From Shewanella sediminis HAW-EB3 (GTDB lineage: Bacteria; Pseudomonadota; Gammaproteobacteria; Enterobacterales; Shewanellaceae), in contig NC_009831.1 of the NCBI RefSeq assembly GCF_000018025.1, positions 806,001 to 870,000 on the forward strand: a stretch of DNA of 64,000 bases. Direction: 5' to 3'. The position numbers and the translations under genes are program-made. The notes under the pieces were generated by a model that saw nothing but the letters and a program-made list of their open reading frames with translations, did no database searches and was not told the origin of the DNA. Below are positions 37,218 to 46,273 of the stretch, in pieces; position 1 is the stretch's first letter; each line of letters opens with the position of its first letter.

Positions 37218-37936
37218 ATATTGCCGGAGATCCCCGAGGTGATATCGTCGGTCACCTTGAGAACGTCAGTATTCAATTTGCCGATACAAAGATCCTCCGT
37301 GATGTGAACTTACAGCTACTCAAGGGCCAGTTGCACATGCTGACCGGCCCATCGGGTTGTGGAAAAACAACCCTGTTGCGGGCGTTAAACAGGCTCAACG
37401 ATTGTTTCGACAGGCATGAGATGATCGGCAGTATTTGTTTGAAATTGTCCGAAGGTGAGGTCGATGTCCATCTGCTTGCCCATAAGCATCTGCCTCTGCT
37501 GCGCCGAAAAGTCGGCATGGTATTTCAAATTCCCAATCTCTTACCGGGTAGCATTTTTGACAACCTGCTATTGCCACTTAAGATTGTCGCTGGGTTAGAT
37601 TCGACCCAAGCCGTGGCGCGCTGTGAGAAAGTGCTGATACAGGTGAAGTTATGGGATGAGGTTAAGGATAGGCTTAATAATGATGCTTCCTCACTGTCCG
37701 GTGGTCAGCAACAACGATTATGCCTGGCCAGAGCCTTAGCTCTTGAGCCAGAGATACTACTGTTAGATGAACCTACGGCTTCTTTAGATCCTGAAAATAC
37801 AAAGGTGATAGAGGAGTTATTGGAATCGCTGAAACAGCAATATACCATGGTGATGGTGTCACATTGCCCCGCCCAGACTGAGCGGTTGGCGGATAAGATA
37901 TTCAGGTTGGATGGACAGCAGGTTATCAGTGGTTAG
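37211..37936 (+). CDS. pstB: Phosphate ABC transporter ATPase PstB
   Basis: 241 residues: Walker A GPSGCGKTTLL, Q-loop VFQIPNLLPG, ABC signature LSGGQQQRLCLARAL, Walker B EILLLDEPTASLD and the switch His in VSHCPAQ. It powers the PstCA channel. No phoU follows; a clean terminator does. Confidence 0.92.
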   Translation: MLDIAGDPRGDIVGHLENVSIQFADTKILRDVNLQLLKGQLHMLTGPSGCGKTTLLRALNRLNDCFDRHEMIGSICLKLSEGEVDVHLLAHKHLPLLRRKVGMVFQIPNLLPGSIFDNLLLPLKIVAGLDSTQAVARCEKVLIQVKLWDEVKDRLNNDASSLSGGQQQRLCLARALALEPEILLLDEPTASLDPENTKVIEELLESLKQQYTMVMVSHCPAQTERLADKIFRLDGQQVISG

Positions 37937-37948
37937 TTTCATCACCTG

Positions 37949-37984
37949 AACCATCAGTGAGTGTGTATCACTGATGGTTTTTTA
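37949..37984 (+). terminator. Terminator of the pst operon
   Basis: Arms ACCATCAGTGA and TCACTGATGGT, 7-base loop, then a T run; 13 bases after the pstB stop. Confidence 0.85.
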
Positions 37985-38286
37985 TTATCTTAAATATATG
38001 ATTATCGTCTGATCAAATAGCGCAGCATTACCCCTTGCTGGCTAATATCTAATACTTCATAGCCATGATTCTTCGCATCACTTGGGATGTTGTTTATCGA
38101 CTGCGAGCAATCGGTGAGATAATGATGAAAACTTCATGGCTTGAGTCAAATGGCCTGAATTGCCGATAAAAAATTGAGTTTTTAACTGATGAATAACAAT
38201 CGATAGTGTGTCTTTTCTATCGATTCTTTTGTAATGACACCTAATATTGATAACCTCTCTGGATAAGAGTGGATCTTAATCGGCGG

Positions 38287-39324
38287 ATGAATCTTATGCA
38301 GGGAACAGCCAAATACACGACTATCGCAGCTTGGGCATCAGCGGTTGCCAGAGCGTTGAGAGCGTCGGGTGTCGATCCCGAGAGTGTGTATGAAGATGCT
38401 GGCTTATCATTAACTGAAATCGAAAGAGCGCCGGACTCTCGTATCCCTATAGAAAATATGACCCTATTTTGGGAAGCGGTTGAAAGTGCGACTCAATCGC
38501 CAGCATTCGGCCTTGCTGTGGGCCGCTATGCATACCCTATGCACTTCAGATCTTTGGGATTGTTGATGATGACCTCTGAAACGCTGGCGCGCGCATTCGA
38601 ACGTCTTCCCGATTACTATGCCCTGGTGAGCAACTCTGCAAGTATAAAGCTGCAAAGAACGCCGCAGCTGATAGGGTTTACCATCACACCACTTAATGGG
38701 ATCGAGATCAGTGAGATGGCGATAGATGCATTTTTTGCTACTTTGATGCACCACGGAGAGTTGATGATTGGGCACTCGAATTTCATTAAAACCGTGGAGC
38801 TTATCCGGGAGTCCCCGAAAGATGAAAGCCCCTGGCAAACTTGTTTCAACTGCCCGGTCTCATTCGAACAGCAAGTGAATTGTCTGTGGATGGACAGGAG
38901 CATGCTTGAGAAGGCGACTATGATGGCAGATCCTAAGTTGGCCATGAAGAATGAGCATGCAGTTCGCCAATATCTGGAAAAGATGCAGGCTTTAAGCTGG
39001 CACGAGAAAACCAGCCAGGCGGTACATGCCATGCTGGTTGACGGTGAACCTTGTCTGGTTAAGGCGGCGCAGATCTATAACTTGAGTGAACGAACCCTGA
39101 GTCGTTATCTCAAGAGTGAGGGCACAAATTTTCGGACCATATTGCAGGAGAAGCGTAAGGAGCTGGCGCATTATTATCTGATCAATAGTGAACTGTCGAT
39201 AACTCAAGTTGCAGATAAGTTGGGCTATACCAGCTTGAGTAATTTCACCCGCGTATTTCACCTCTGGTATGGGCTAAGCCCGAGTCTGTATCGCCTGCAG
39301 AGCCATTCATCTGCAAACTTATAG
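38287..39324 (+). CDS. AraC-family transcriptional regulator (arabinose-binding-like N-terminus)
   Basis: About 346 residues; start uncertain among GTG 38269, ATG 38287 and ATG 38296. The N-terminal ~200 residues are of the arabinose-binding-type ligand domain (ALRASGVDPESVYEDAGL, FRSLGLLMMTSETLARAFER). The C-terminal 100 residues have two helix-turn-helix units (LVKAAQIYNLSERTLSRYLK and SITQVADKLGYTSLSNFTRV). It is upstream of the alkylsulfatase-like gene, same strand, 96 bases apart, so that gene is the likely target. Confidence 0.88.
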   Translation: MNLMQGTAKYTTIAAWASAVARALRASGVDPESVYEDAGLSLTEIERAPDSRIPIENMTLFWEAVESATQSPAFGLAVGRYAYPMHFRSLGLLMMTSETLARAFERLPDYYALVSNSASIKLQRTPQLIGFTITPLNGIEISEMAIDAFFATLMHHGELMIGHSNFIKTVELIRESPKDESPWQTCFNCPVSFEQQVNCLWMDRSMLEKATMMADPKLAMKNEHAVRQYLEKMQALSWHEKTSQAVHAMLVDGEPCLVKAAQIYNLSERTLSRYLKSEGTNFRTILQEKRKELAHYYLINSELSITQVADKLGYTSLSNFTRVFHLWYGLSPSLYRLQSHSSANL

Positions 39325-39420
39325 ACAGTGAAGTGAATGGAGATTGGCGTAAAATGATAACCCTGATGTTGTAAGTATGTAATAGCTTGTGGTTAATTGT
39401 TACCTCCTGAGCTGAGTCAT

Positions 39421-41442
39421 ATGTATTATTTCCTTCGTTTAGCGCCTGTTAGTCGTCTTATCCTTATTATTGGGTTATTGCTCACGGGCTGCCAGCCAGA
39501 CCCCAATAATGTCTCGACCGAAGAGAGAGTGCAGCCCGATGCTATCGATGCAGATGGTTTTACACCGGCAACGGCGTATACCAAGAGTGCGAATGCGGCG
39601 CTCATAGCCGAGCTTCCTTTCGATAATAAACAGGACTTTGTCGATGCAAACCGTGGTTTTATCGCTAAGCTCCCTACCTTAAGCGTCGAGGGCGATGAGG
39701 GGGATACCATCTGGGATATGCCCGCCTATGACTTCATCGATGGCGGGGCACCTGAGAGTGTCAATCCAAGCCTGTGGCGACAAGCCAGCCTAAACAATAT
39801 TCAGGGGTTATTCGAGGTGACCAAGGGGGTCTATCAGATCCGTGGTTTCGACCTGGCTAATATGACTATCATCGAAGGTAAGAGTGGTTGGATAGTGGTC
39901 GATCCGCTGACGACGGCCGAAACGGCGAGAGTTGCTCTCGACTTTGTGAATAAACAACTGGGTAACAGGCCCATCTCAGCCATCCTGTTTACCCACAGCC
40001 ATATGGATCATTTTGGCGGTGCTTTAGGTCTGTTGGGAGAGCCTGATAAGGCTGAAACGGGCAATATCGATATCCTGGCACCGGCGGGATTTATGCGTGA
40101 GGCAACCAGTGAAAACGTAATGGCGGGAACGGCTATGAGTCGCCGCGCCATGTACATGTATGGTAAGCGCCTTCCTAGGAGCGCTCGGGGACATATCGAC
40201 TCGGGCCTTGGGAAGGAGCCTGCATTCGGCACTTTCGGTATTTTGGCGCCGACAATCACGATAGAAAAGGATGAGTCGAGGGTGATCGATGGCATTAACT
40301 TTGAGTTTCAGATTGTCTCCGGTTCGGAGGCGCCGGCCGAGTTTACCTTCTCTCTGCCCGAGCTTAATGCCTATTGTGGTGCCGAGCTGGTCTCGAAGAC
40401 GATGCATAACCTCTATACGCTCAGAGGGGCCAAGGTCCGGGATGCGCTGCAGTGGAGCGATGCTATCGATGAGGCACTAACATACCAGAGAGGAGTCGAG
40501 GTCTATTTTGGTAGCCATCATTGGCCCATCTGGGGACAAGAGGCTATCGCCGACTTTTTAGAGAAGCAGCGTGATACCTATAAATATATTCATGACCAAT
40601 CGGTTCGTATGCTCAATAAGGGGCTAACCCCGGATGAGATAGCAGAGCAGATCCAGATGCCGCCATCACTGTCGACCACATTTTCCAGTCGCGGCTATTA
40701 TGGCAGTGCCAGGCATAATGCCAAAGCCGTCTATCAGGCCTATTTAGGTTGGTATGACGCCAACCCGGTGAACCTCAATCCACTGCCCGATGAGCAATCC
40801 TCCGGTAAATATATCGCGTTGATGGGAGGCGCTGATGCCGTGCTTAAGCATGCCGGTGCAGCCTTCGATAAGGGAGAGTACCGCTGGACGGCCGAATTGC
40901 TTAATAAGCTGGTTTTTGCCGACAGTGCCAATATACAAGCTAAAGAGTTACTGGCTAAGACCTATGATCAATTGGGCTACCTGTCTGAATCTGCCCCCTG
41001 GCGAGACGTTTATCTGTCTGCGGCCTATGAGCTGCGCCATGGTAGTCCGGATAAAGGGATCGAGCTGGCTTCTATGAAACAGATCTTACTGCGATCGCCG
41101 GTGGAAAATTTTCTACAATCTATGGCGTCAAGAATCATAGGACCCGAAGCCTTTGGTGAGCGATTTACGCTCAATATCAATTTTACCGATCTGGGCGATA
41201 ACTATCTGCTTGAGCTTAAGAATTCGGTGCTGCACCACAGGAAAGCACCAAAGGATCTGAGTGCCGATGCGACACTCAATATCAGCCACGAACTCTTTGT
41301 TGAGCTCATCATAGGCAGTGCGGGAGTATCGGACCTGTTGTTTTCCGATGAGCTGAATATTGAGGGAAGTAAGGTCGATTTGGTCAGCTTCCTGACTTTA
41401 CTGGATAAGCCTAAAGGTGTGTTCAATATCGTGACACCTTAG
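39421..41442 (+). CDS. Alkyl/aryl-sulfatase-like metallo-hydrolase lipoprotein (SdsA1 type)
   Basis: 673 residues. Signal ends LLTGC (lipobox). The metallo-beta-lactamase domain has THSHMDHFGG at 191-200, the binuclear-zinc site; later zinc ligands and an ALTYQRGVEVYFGSHHWP segment follow. The alkylsulfatase dimerisation domain and a C-terminal SCP2-like domain (LNINFTDLGDNYLLELKNSV) complete the SdsA1/BDS1 layout. Such enzymes cleave alkyl sulfates such as dodecyl sulfate. Here probably anchored in the outer membrane or periplasm. Normal length. Confidence 0.88.
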   Translation: MYYFLRLAPVSRLILIIGLLLTGCQPDPNNVSTEERVQPDAIDADGFTPATAYTKSANAALIAELPFDNKQDFVDANRGFIAKLPTLSVEGDEGDTIWDMPAYDFIDGGAPESVNPSLWRQASLNNIQGLFEVTKGVYQIRGFDLANMTIIEGKSGWIVVDPLTTAETARVALDFVNKQLGNRPISAILFTHSHMDHFGGALGLLGEPDKAETGNIDILAPAGFMREATSENVMAGTAMSRRAMYMYGKRLPRSARGHIDSGLGKEPAFGTFGILAPTITIEKDESRVIDGINFEFQIVSGSEAPAEFTFSLPELNAYCGAELVSKTMHNLYTLRGAKVRDALQWSDAIDEALTYQRGVEVYFGSHHWPIWGQEAIADFLEKQRDTYKYIHDQSVRMLNKGLTPDEIAEQIQMPPSLSTTFSSRGYYGSARHNAKAVYQAYLGWYDANPVNLNPLPDEQSSGKYIALMGGADAVLKHAGAAFDKGEYRWTAELLNKLVFADSANIQAKELLAKTYDQLGYLSESAPWRDVYLSAAYELRHGSPDKGIELASMKQILLRSPVENFLQSMASRIIGPEAFGERFTLNINFTDLGDNYLLELKNSVLHHRKAPKDLSADATLNISHELFVELIIGSAGVSDLLFSDELNIEGSKVDLVSFLTLLDKPKGVFNIVTP

Positions 41443-41460
41443 TGATAGTAAGGTTATACA

Positions 41461-41482
41461 GCTCCTGGATTTAACCAGGAGC
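41461..41482 (+). terminator. Hairpin after the sulfatase-like gene
   Basis: Arms GCTCCTGG and CCAGGAGC, 6-base loop, 19 bases after the stop. Confidence 0.6.
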
Positions 41483-41685
41483 CGTTTGCTATCTAACTAC
41501 ATCTCCTACTCTCTTTCGACGCAATAAGACTCGATGGGAGCTTGTAAAGAGGCTGCCTGGCCTCTTCATGTGGCAGAGTCTCGATTACTGCCCGATACTT
41601 TATCTGATGACATGCTTGAGAGTCATTGCTGGTTTAACGCATCGATTGAGCTGAAAGTATGTAATAGATATTGGATAGGAAGATC

Positions 41686-43062
41686 ATGACGACACGTATT
41701 GAAAGAGACAGCATGGGAGAGCTTCATGTGCCTGTTTCGGCGCTATATGGAGCCCAAACACAGCGAGCGGTAAATAACTTTCCCATCAGTGGCAAGACTA
41801 TGCCTGAGGCATTTATACGTGCCTTACTCATGGCTAAGTCGGCCGCGGCTCAGGCTAATGCAAAATTAGCACTGTTACCGCAAGATATGGCTGACGGTAT
41901 CTCAGACGCGGCGAGTCAACTACTTAACGATCAGAATATGATGCAGCATTTTCCCGTGGATGTGTTTCAAACCGGTTCGGGTACCAGCTCGAACATGAAT
42001 GCTAACGAAGTATTGGCCACTTTAGCATCTAAAATTGTTAACCAAACAGTAGGTGCCAATGACCATGTCAATTATGGACAGAGCAGCAACGATATCATCC
42101 CATCCTGTATTCATATCAGTGCCGCCATCGAGCTTGAAAACCGTCTGTTACCGGCACTGGAACATCTGCTGAAAGTGATCAAGCAAAAAGCCAGCGAAGT
42201 CGATCACCATATCAAGACCGGCCGTACCCATCTGATGGATGCCATGCCTGTGCGGATGAGCCAGAGCCTGCTGAGTTGGGCGAGCCAGATAGAGCAGGAT
42301 ATCGAGCTGATAAACGGGGTTAAGCCGAGGTTACAGAGCCTGGCGCAAGGGGGGACGGCTGTGGGCACAGGGATAAATGCCCATGAGGATTTCGCTGTCG
42401 AATTCAATCACCAGCTTAGTCAGGCTACGGGCCTTATATTCACTCCTGCCTACAATTTTTTCAGCCATATTAGCACTCAAGATATTGCCGTTTCATTATC
42501 AGGACAGCTGAAAACTACGGCCGTATCTATGATGAAGATAGCTAACGACCTACGTTGGATGAACTCAGGACCTTTAGCCGGATTGGGCGAGATTGAGCTG
42601 CAAGCGCTACAGCCAGGTTCATCTATCATGCCGGGCAAGGTCAATCCTGTGATCCCGGAAGCCGCCACTATGGTTGCCGCGCAAGTCATAGGCAACGATA
42701 GTGCTATCACTGTGGGTGGTCAGGCGGGAAATTTTGAACTGAATGTTATGCTGCCCATGATCGCCGACAACCTGCTCTCAAGCATCAATTTGTTGGCCAA
42801 TGTCAGTTACCTACTGGCGGATAAGGCCATAGCGACCTTCACTGTCAATGAGCAGCAGCTGAAGAAGGCCTTGGCGCGAAATCCGATTTTAGTGACCGCC
42901 TTGAACCCTATCATTGGCTATGCAAAGGCCGCTGAAATCGCCAAAAAAGCCTATAAAGAAGGTCGAGCCGTATTAGATGTCGCCGAGGAAGACACGGACA
43001 TCTCTCGTGAGGAGCTTGAGAGGTTATTGGATCCTGCCAAGCTCACTCTGGGCGGCTTGTAA
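41686..43062 (+). CDS. fumC: Fumarate hydratase class II
   Basis: 458 residues from ATG 41686, which has TAGGA 7 bases upstream (the longer frame from 41671 has none). Fumarase/aspartase signatures: QTGSGTSSNMNANEV, GRTHLMDAMPV and the mobile loop GSSIMPGKVNP. It interconverts fumarate and malate in the TCA cycle. Stands alone, like an oxidative-stress-resistant fumarase gene. Confidence 0.93.
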   Translation: MTTRIERDSMGELHVPVSALYGAQTQRAVNNFPISGKTMPEAFIRALLMAKSAAAQANAKLALLPQDMADGISDAASQLLNDQNMMQHFPVDVFQTGSGTSSNMNANEVLATLASKIVNQTVGANDHVNYGQSSNDIIPSCIHISAAIELENRLLPALEHLLKVIKQKASEVDHHIKTGRTHLMDAMPVRMSQSLLSWASQIEQDIELINGVKPRLQSLAQGGTAVGTGINAHEDFAVEFNHQLSQATGLIFTPAYNFFSHISTQDIAVSLSGQLKTTAVSMMKIANDLRWMNSGPLAGLGEIELQALQPGSSIMPGKVNPVIPEAATMVAAQVIGNDSAITVGGQAGNFELNVMLPMIADNLLSSINLLANVSYLLADKAIATFTVNEQQLKKALARNPILVTALNPIIGYAKAAEIAKKAYKEGRAVLDVAEEDTDISREELERLLDPAKLTLGGL

Positions 43063-43114
43063 AACTGCGAGTCTGGGTTGTTAAAGCCCGGGCGCTGCTT
43101 TACTTTCCCCGAAC

Positions 43115-44128
43115 TTAATCGATCGTTAACGCGACCATTTTCAGTGGGTGATTGCCGTCAAACGATGGGAAATCTTCATGGCAGTTGAGCCAGGTGTGGT
43201 TGGTGACGCTGCGGCCCTGTTTCTCGACGCAACGGACCAGTGCATTAAACCAGGTATCGCGCTCGACCTTAGCCACATTGTTACAACAGACTATGGTGCC
43301 ACCCTTCTTAGTGGTTAACAGCGCAGGTTTGAACAGGCTCTGATAATCGTTGATCAGATCCACTGTGCCGAACGGGCTCTTGGCGAAACGAGGCGGGTCG
43401 AGAAAGACCAGATCGAATTGCGTCGCCGATAGTTTAGGGTAAGCGGGCAGCTTCTGATTGCGTCGTCCACCGACCTTGAGTCCGGCGAGTTGGCGCAGCG
43501 CCGGGAATGCATCGCTCTGGATAAATTCACACACCTGAGTGACATCGTTCAGCTCGGCGTTTTTCTTACCGGCGGCCAGTGCAAATGAGGAGAAGTCTAT
43601 ATTGACGACTCGTTTAGCGCCGCCTACTGCGGCGGCTGTGCCGATACCGCAGGTATATGAGAATAGATTGAGTACCGTTTTGTTGTGGCTGTTGGCCTTA
43701 ACAAATTCCCGGCCGACCCGCATATCCAGAAACAGCAGAGGATCTTGTCCCTCGTGACGCAGTTTAGTGGTGAACTTGATGCCGTTTTCCTGCATCACCT
43801 GCGCCGATTGAGCAAAGGCCTCTGTTTCAGCGTCCATGCTATTGAGCACGCGGGAGTTTTTGTTCGAGCGATCGTTATAAACGATTGGAAGATCGGCTAG
43901 TTGAACAAGTGAGGCCTGGATCTGCTGGAGTTCATCTTCGCCGAGTGTCTGATGAAAGGTTTGGATCAGCCATGCATCGCCATATCTGTCTATGTTTAAG
44001 CCATTGACGCCCTCGACTGTGCCATGAAATACCCGGAAACAATCGGTATTGTCAGCCTTAACTTGGGCTAAGAGGTCTTGACGCTTTTCTAAAGCGTTGG
44101 CGAGTAGAGATGGAATAGACATGGTCAT
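43115..44128 (-). CDS. RlmI-like class I SAM-dependent rRNA methyltransferase
   Basis: About 337 residues with the ATG at 44128 (44122 and 44206 are alternatives). SAM-binding motif LNLFSYTCGIGTAAAVGGAK and the D-P-P-R-F catalytic motif (LVFLDPPRFAKSP). It lacks the N-terminal PUA domain of full RlmI, so it is a shorter member of the family, acting on rRNA or another RNA. Target unknown. Confidence 0.82.
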   Translation of the reverse strand: MTMSIPSLLANALEKRQDLLAQVKADNTDCFRVFHGTVEGVNGLNIDRYGDAWLIQTFHQTLGEDELQQIQASLVQLADLPIVYNDRSNKNSRVLNSMDAETEAFAQSAQVMQENGIKFTTKLRHEGQDPLLFLDMRVGREFVKANSHNKTVLNLFSYTCGIGTAAAVGGAKRVVNIDFSSFALAAGKKNAELNDVTQVCEFIQSDAFPALRQLAGLKVGGRRNQKLPAYPKLSATQFDLVFLDPPRFAKSPFGTVDLINDYQSLFKPALLTTKKGGTIVCCNNVAKVERDTWFNALVRCVEKQGRSVTNHTWLNCHEDFPSFDGNHPLKMVALTID

Positions 44129-44304
44129 TATGCTCGTATTAAGTGCCGGGGATAGCAGGCAAGTATTGCGTATGAATAGTAAAGATGGGCGCATGATACC
44201 AAACATTAGCCGATAAATAACCTAGACTCGTTATCGGGGTCAATCGCCACACCTTGTATTTTGCCCCCTAAGCGGTGAACGCTGAAAATTTGAGAGTAGG
44301 CCGA

Positions 44305-44883
44305 ATGAAAATAGTACTGGTACATGGGATCTTTAATACAGGCCGCGTGCTTCGATGGATGAAGTGTCAGTTCGAAGCACAGGGCCATGAGTGTTTTACG
44401 CCGACACTTACCCCGTTTGATGGTCGTCATGGCATCGAGTACGCCAGTGCGAGTCTCAAGCGGCAGATAGAGGAGCGCTTCGGAGAGAAGGAGCCGATTA
44501 CTCTGGTTGGTTTTAGTATGGGCGGAATCGTAGGGCGCCACTATCTGCAGATGTTAGGCGGTGCCTGTCGAACGGTAAACTTTTTTACCCTGTCGACGCC
44601 TCATAGAGGCAGCTTCTGGGCTTATCTTCCCTATCCATCGAAAGGGATGAAACAGCTTAGGCCTGACAGTGCATTGCTACGCTCTCTCGATGCCGATGAG
44701 GTCAGTCTGCAGGGGGTTAAGGTGTTCTCATATTGGACGCCGATAGATTTCACCATAATACCGAGCTCCAGCTCCTATTGGCGACTTGCCGAAAACAAAA
44801 AGTTTTTTATCGTGCTGCACCTGTCAGTCATCTTCAGCCGCAGAATTGTCACCGAGATCTTAGGTAATCTCAGATCGGAATAA
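44305..44883 (+). CDS. Small alpha/beta-hydrolase (lipase-like)
   Basis: 192 residues. Start 44305 has GTAGG upstream. The oxyanion-hole start VLVHGIFNTG is followed by the nucleophile elbow GFSMGG with Ser71. STPHRG lies after it. The fold is that of small esterases and lipase-like proteins (PGAP1-type). The region between it and the divergent methyltransferase is short. No signal peptide, so cytoplasmic. Substrate unknown. Confidence 0.8.
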   Translation: MKIVLVHGIFNTGRVLRWMKCQFEAQGHECFTPTLTPFDGRHGIEYASASLKRQIEERFGEKEPITLVGFSMGGIVGRHYLQMLGGACRTVNFFTLSTPHRGSFWAYLPYPSKGMKQLRPDSALLRSLDADEVSLQGVKVFSYWTPIDFTIIPSSSSYWRLAENKKFFIVLHLSVIFSRRIVTEILGNLRSE

Positions 44884-44937
44884 CTGTCGCTCGGGAAAAC
44901 TTTAGCTCGGGATAGGCTCTGCTCCCATTAAGCACCT

Positions 44938-44956
44938 CTTGCCGCTTAGCGGCAAG
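44938..44956. terminator. Hairpin between hydrolase and rarD
   Basis: Arms CTTGCCGC and GCGGCAAG with a TTA loop; two convergent genes end on either side. Confidence 0.65.
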
Positions 44957-44988
44957 GATCTGAGTTCAGTTGCTTATACCAAATAATA

Positions 44989-45918
44989 TTAACTATGGCG
45001 TCTTTGAGTAAATATTCGCTGCTTCAAGGCGGGTAAAGCCTCCAGAGAGCAGAGAAGTAACCCCGTCCAGATTAACGCGAAGCTGACCGCTTTTACCTGA
45101 TCGAAGTGTTCATTAAACAGGAGCACGGCTAGTAAGAAGTGCATGCTGGGTTCGATATATTGCATCAGACCTATCATAGACAGGCTGGTACGGCTGATAG
45201 CCAGGGCGAAGAAGATAAGCGGCAATAGGGTGACTGGCGCCGTCCCCATATAAAGCAGCAACTGAGATAGCTCACCGCCCAGTGCCACGCTCTGATCCGA
45301 TACCCATAACCAAATAATGTAGAGTGCAGCAAATGGCATTAAAAGCATGGCTTCTACAGTCACCGATGTCAGTGAGTCGAAACGGATAAATTTCTTACAT
45401 AGCCCATAGAGTGCGAAAAATCCCCCCATGCTAAGTGCCAGCCAAGGCAGCTCTCCATAGCTAAATACCATATAGCCGATACCGGCAGTTCCGAGCATGA
45501 CGGCGGCTTTCTGAGCCGAAGTGAGCTTATCTTTGAGAAATACAACGCCTAACCCTATGGCAAAGAGGGGATTGATAAAGAAGCCTAAACTCGCCGCTAA
45601 TACCTGACCGTGGGTGATGGCCCAGGTGAAACTATACCAAGAGACGCACATGATAAGCGTGGCCAATCCGCACAGGGCGAGGGAGCGCTTGTCGGACATC
45701 ACAAGCTTTATCGAAGGCATTTTCCGGCGTAGCAATAGGAAGACTAATGCCATGAAGGGGACAGAACATAGAATTCTAAATGCCAGCATCTCATTGATAT
45801 CGGCACCGGGCAGGTATTGATAATAAAGTGGCATTAGTCCCCATAAGATAAAGGAGAAAGCCGCAAGGGAGTTCCCCTGAACAGATGAGCGTATCTTACT
45901 GGCGTCACTGGAGTGCAT
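44989..45918 (-). CDS. rarD: RarD-type EamA permease
   Basis: 309 residues, ten helices. The N-terminal GNSLAAFSFILWGLMPLYYQ and FRILCSVPFMALVFLLLRRK blocks and VSWYSFTWAITHGQVLAASL in the middle are typical of RarD, a drug/metabolite-superfamily protein of unsettled substrate (chloramphenicol-sensitivity protein in E. coli naming). A CRP-like site lies about 70 bases upstream of its start. Confidence 0.88.
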   Translation of the reverse strand: MHSSDASKIRSSVQGNSLAAFSFILWGLMPLYYQYLPGADINEMLAFRILCSVPFMALVFLLLRRKMPSIKLVMSDKRSLALCGLATLIMCVSWYSFTWAITHGQVLAASLGFFINPLFAIGLGVVFLKDKLTSAQKAAVMLGTAGIGYMVFSYGELPWLALSMGGFFALYGLCKKFIRFDSLTSVTVEAMLLMPFAALYIIWLWVSDQSVALGGELSQLLLYMGTAPVTLLPLIFFALAISRTSLSMIGLMQYIEPSMHFLLAVLLFNEHFDQVKAVSFALIWTGLLLCSLEALPALKQRIFTQRRHS

Positions 45919-45987
45919 ATAAAATTAGTCTGGGATTATTTAGGGTAGAAAAAGGCGGCAATTCTCTCATTGAAATGGCTGGCGGTA

Positions 45988-46003
45988 TGTGAGCTGGATC
46001 ACT
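45988..46003. promoter_or_regulatory. CRP-like binding site
   Basis: TGTGA-GCTGGA-TCACT matches 14 positions of a TGTGA-N6-TCACA-type symmetric site; the outer flanks (A before, CT after) also agree in part. It lies between divergent rarD and the FG-GAP-like gene, 70 bases upstream of the rarD start and 271 from the other. Confidence 0.5.
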
Positions 46004-46273
46004 CTAATATATCATTTCTTAGTTACAGATTCGCTTGTTAATAAACTGATAAATATGAGGTTTTGTAATGAAAAAGTTGCAGTTGCTTTGTTCTTTGATG
46101 GGGCCGTGCGAGTGGCTGGTGTGAAAACACTGTTTACCGCCTTTGCCTCTCTATCCAATCGAGTTAGTTTGTAACAGTCCGTTAACCGAGCTTCCTTTTT
46201 TCTTCAAAGTCGATAGATTAGTCATGGAGATGAAATTGATTCGTATCCAACATTAGTGGGGAGTGTGTGGTTA

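Noticed and set aside
45989..46174. 61-residue frame between rarD and the FG-GAP-like gene
   Set aside because: No ribosome site and unusual codon use; it overlaps the CRP-like site.
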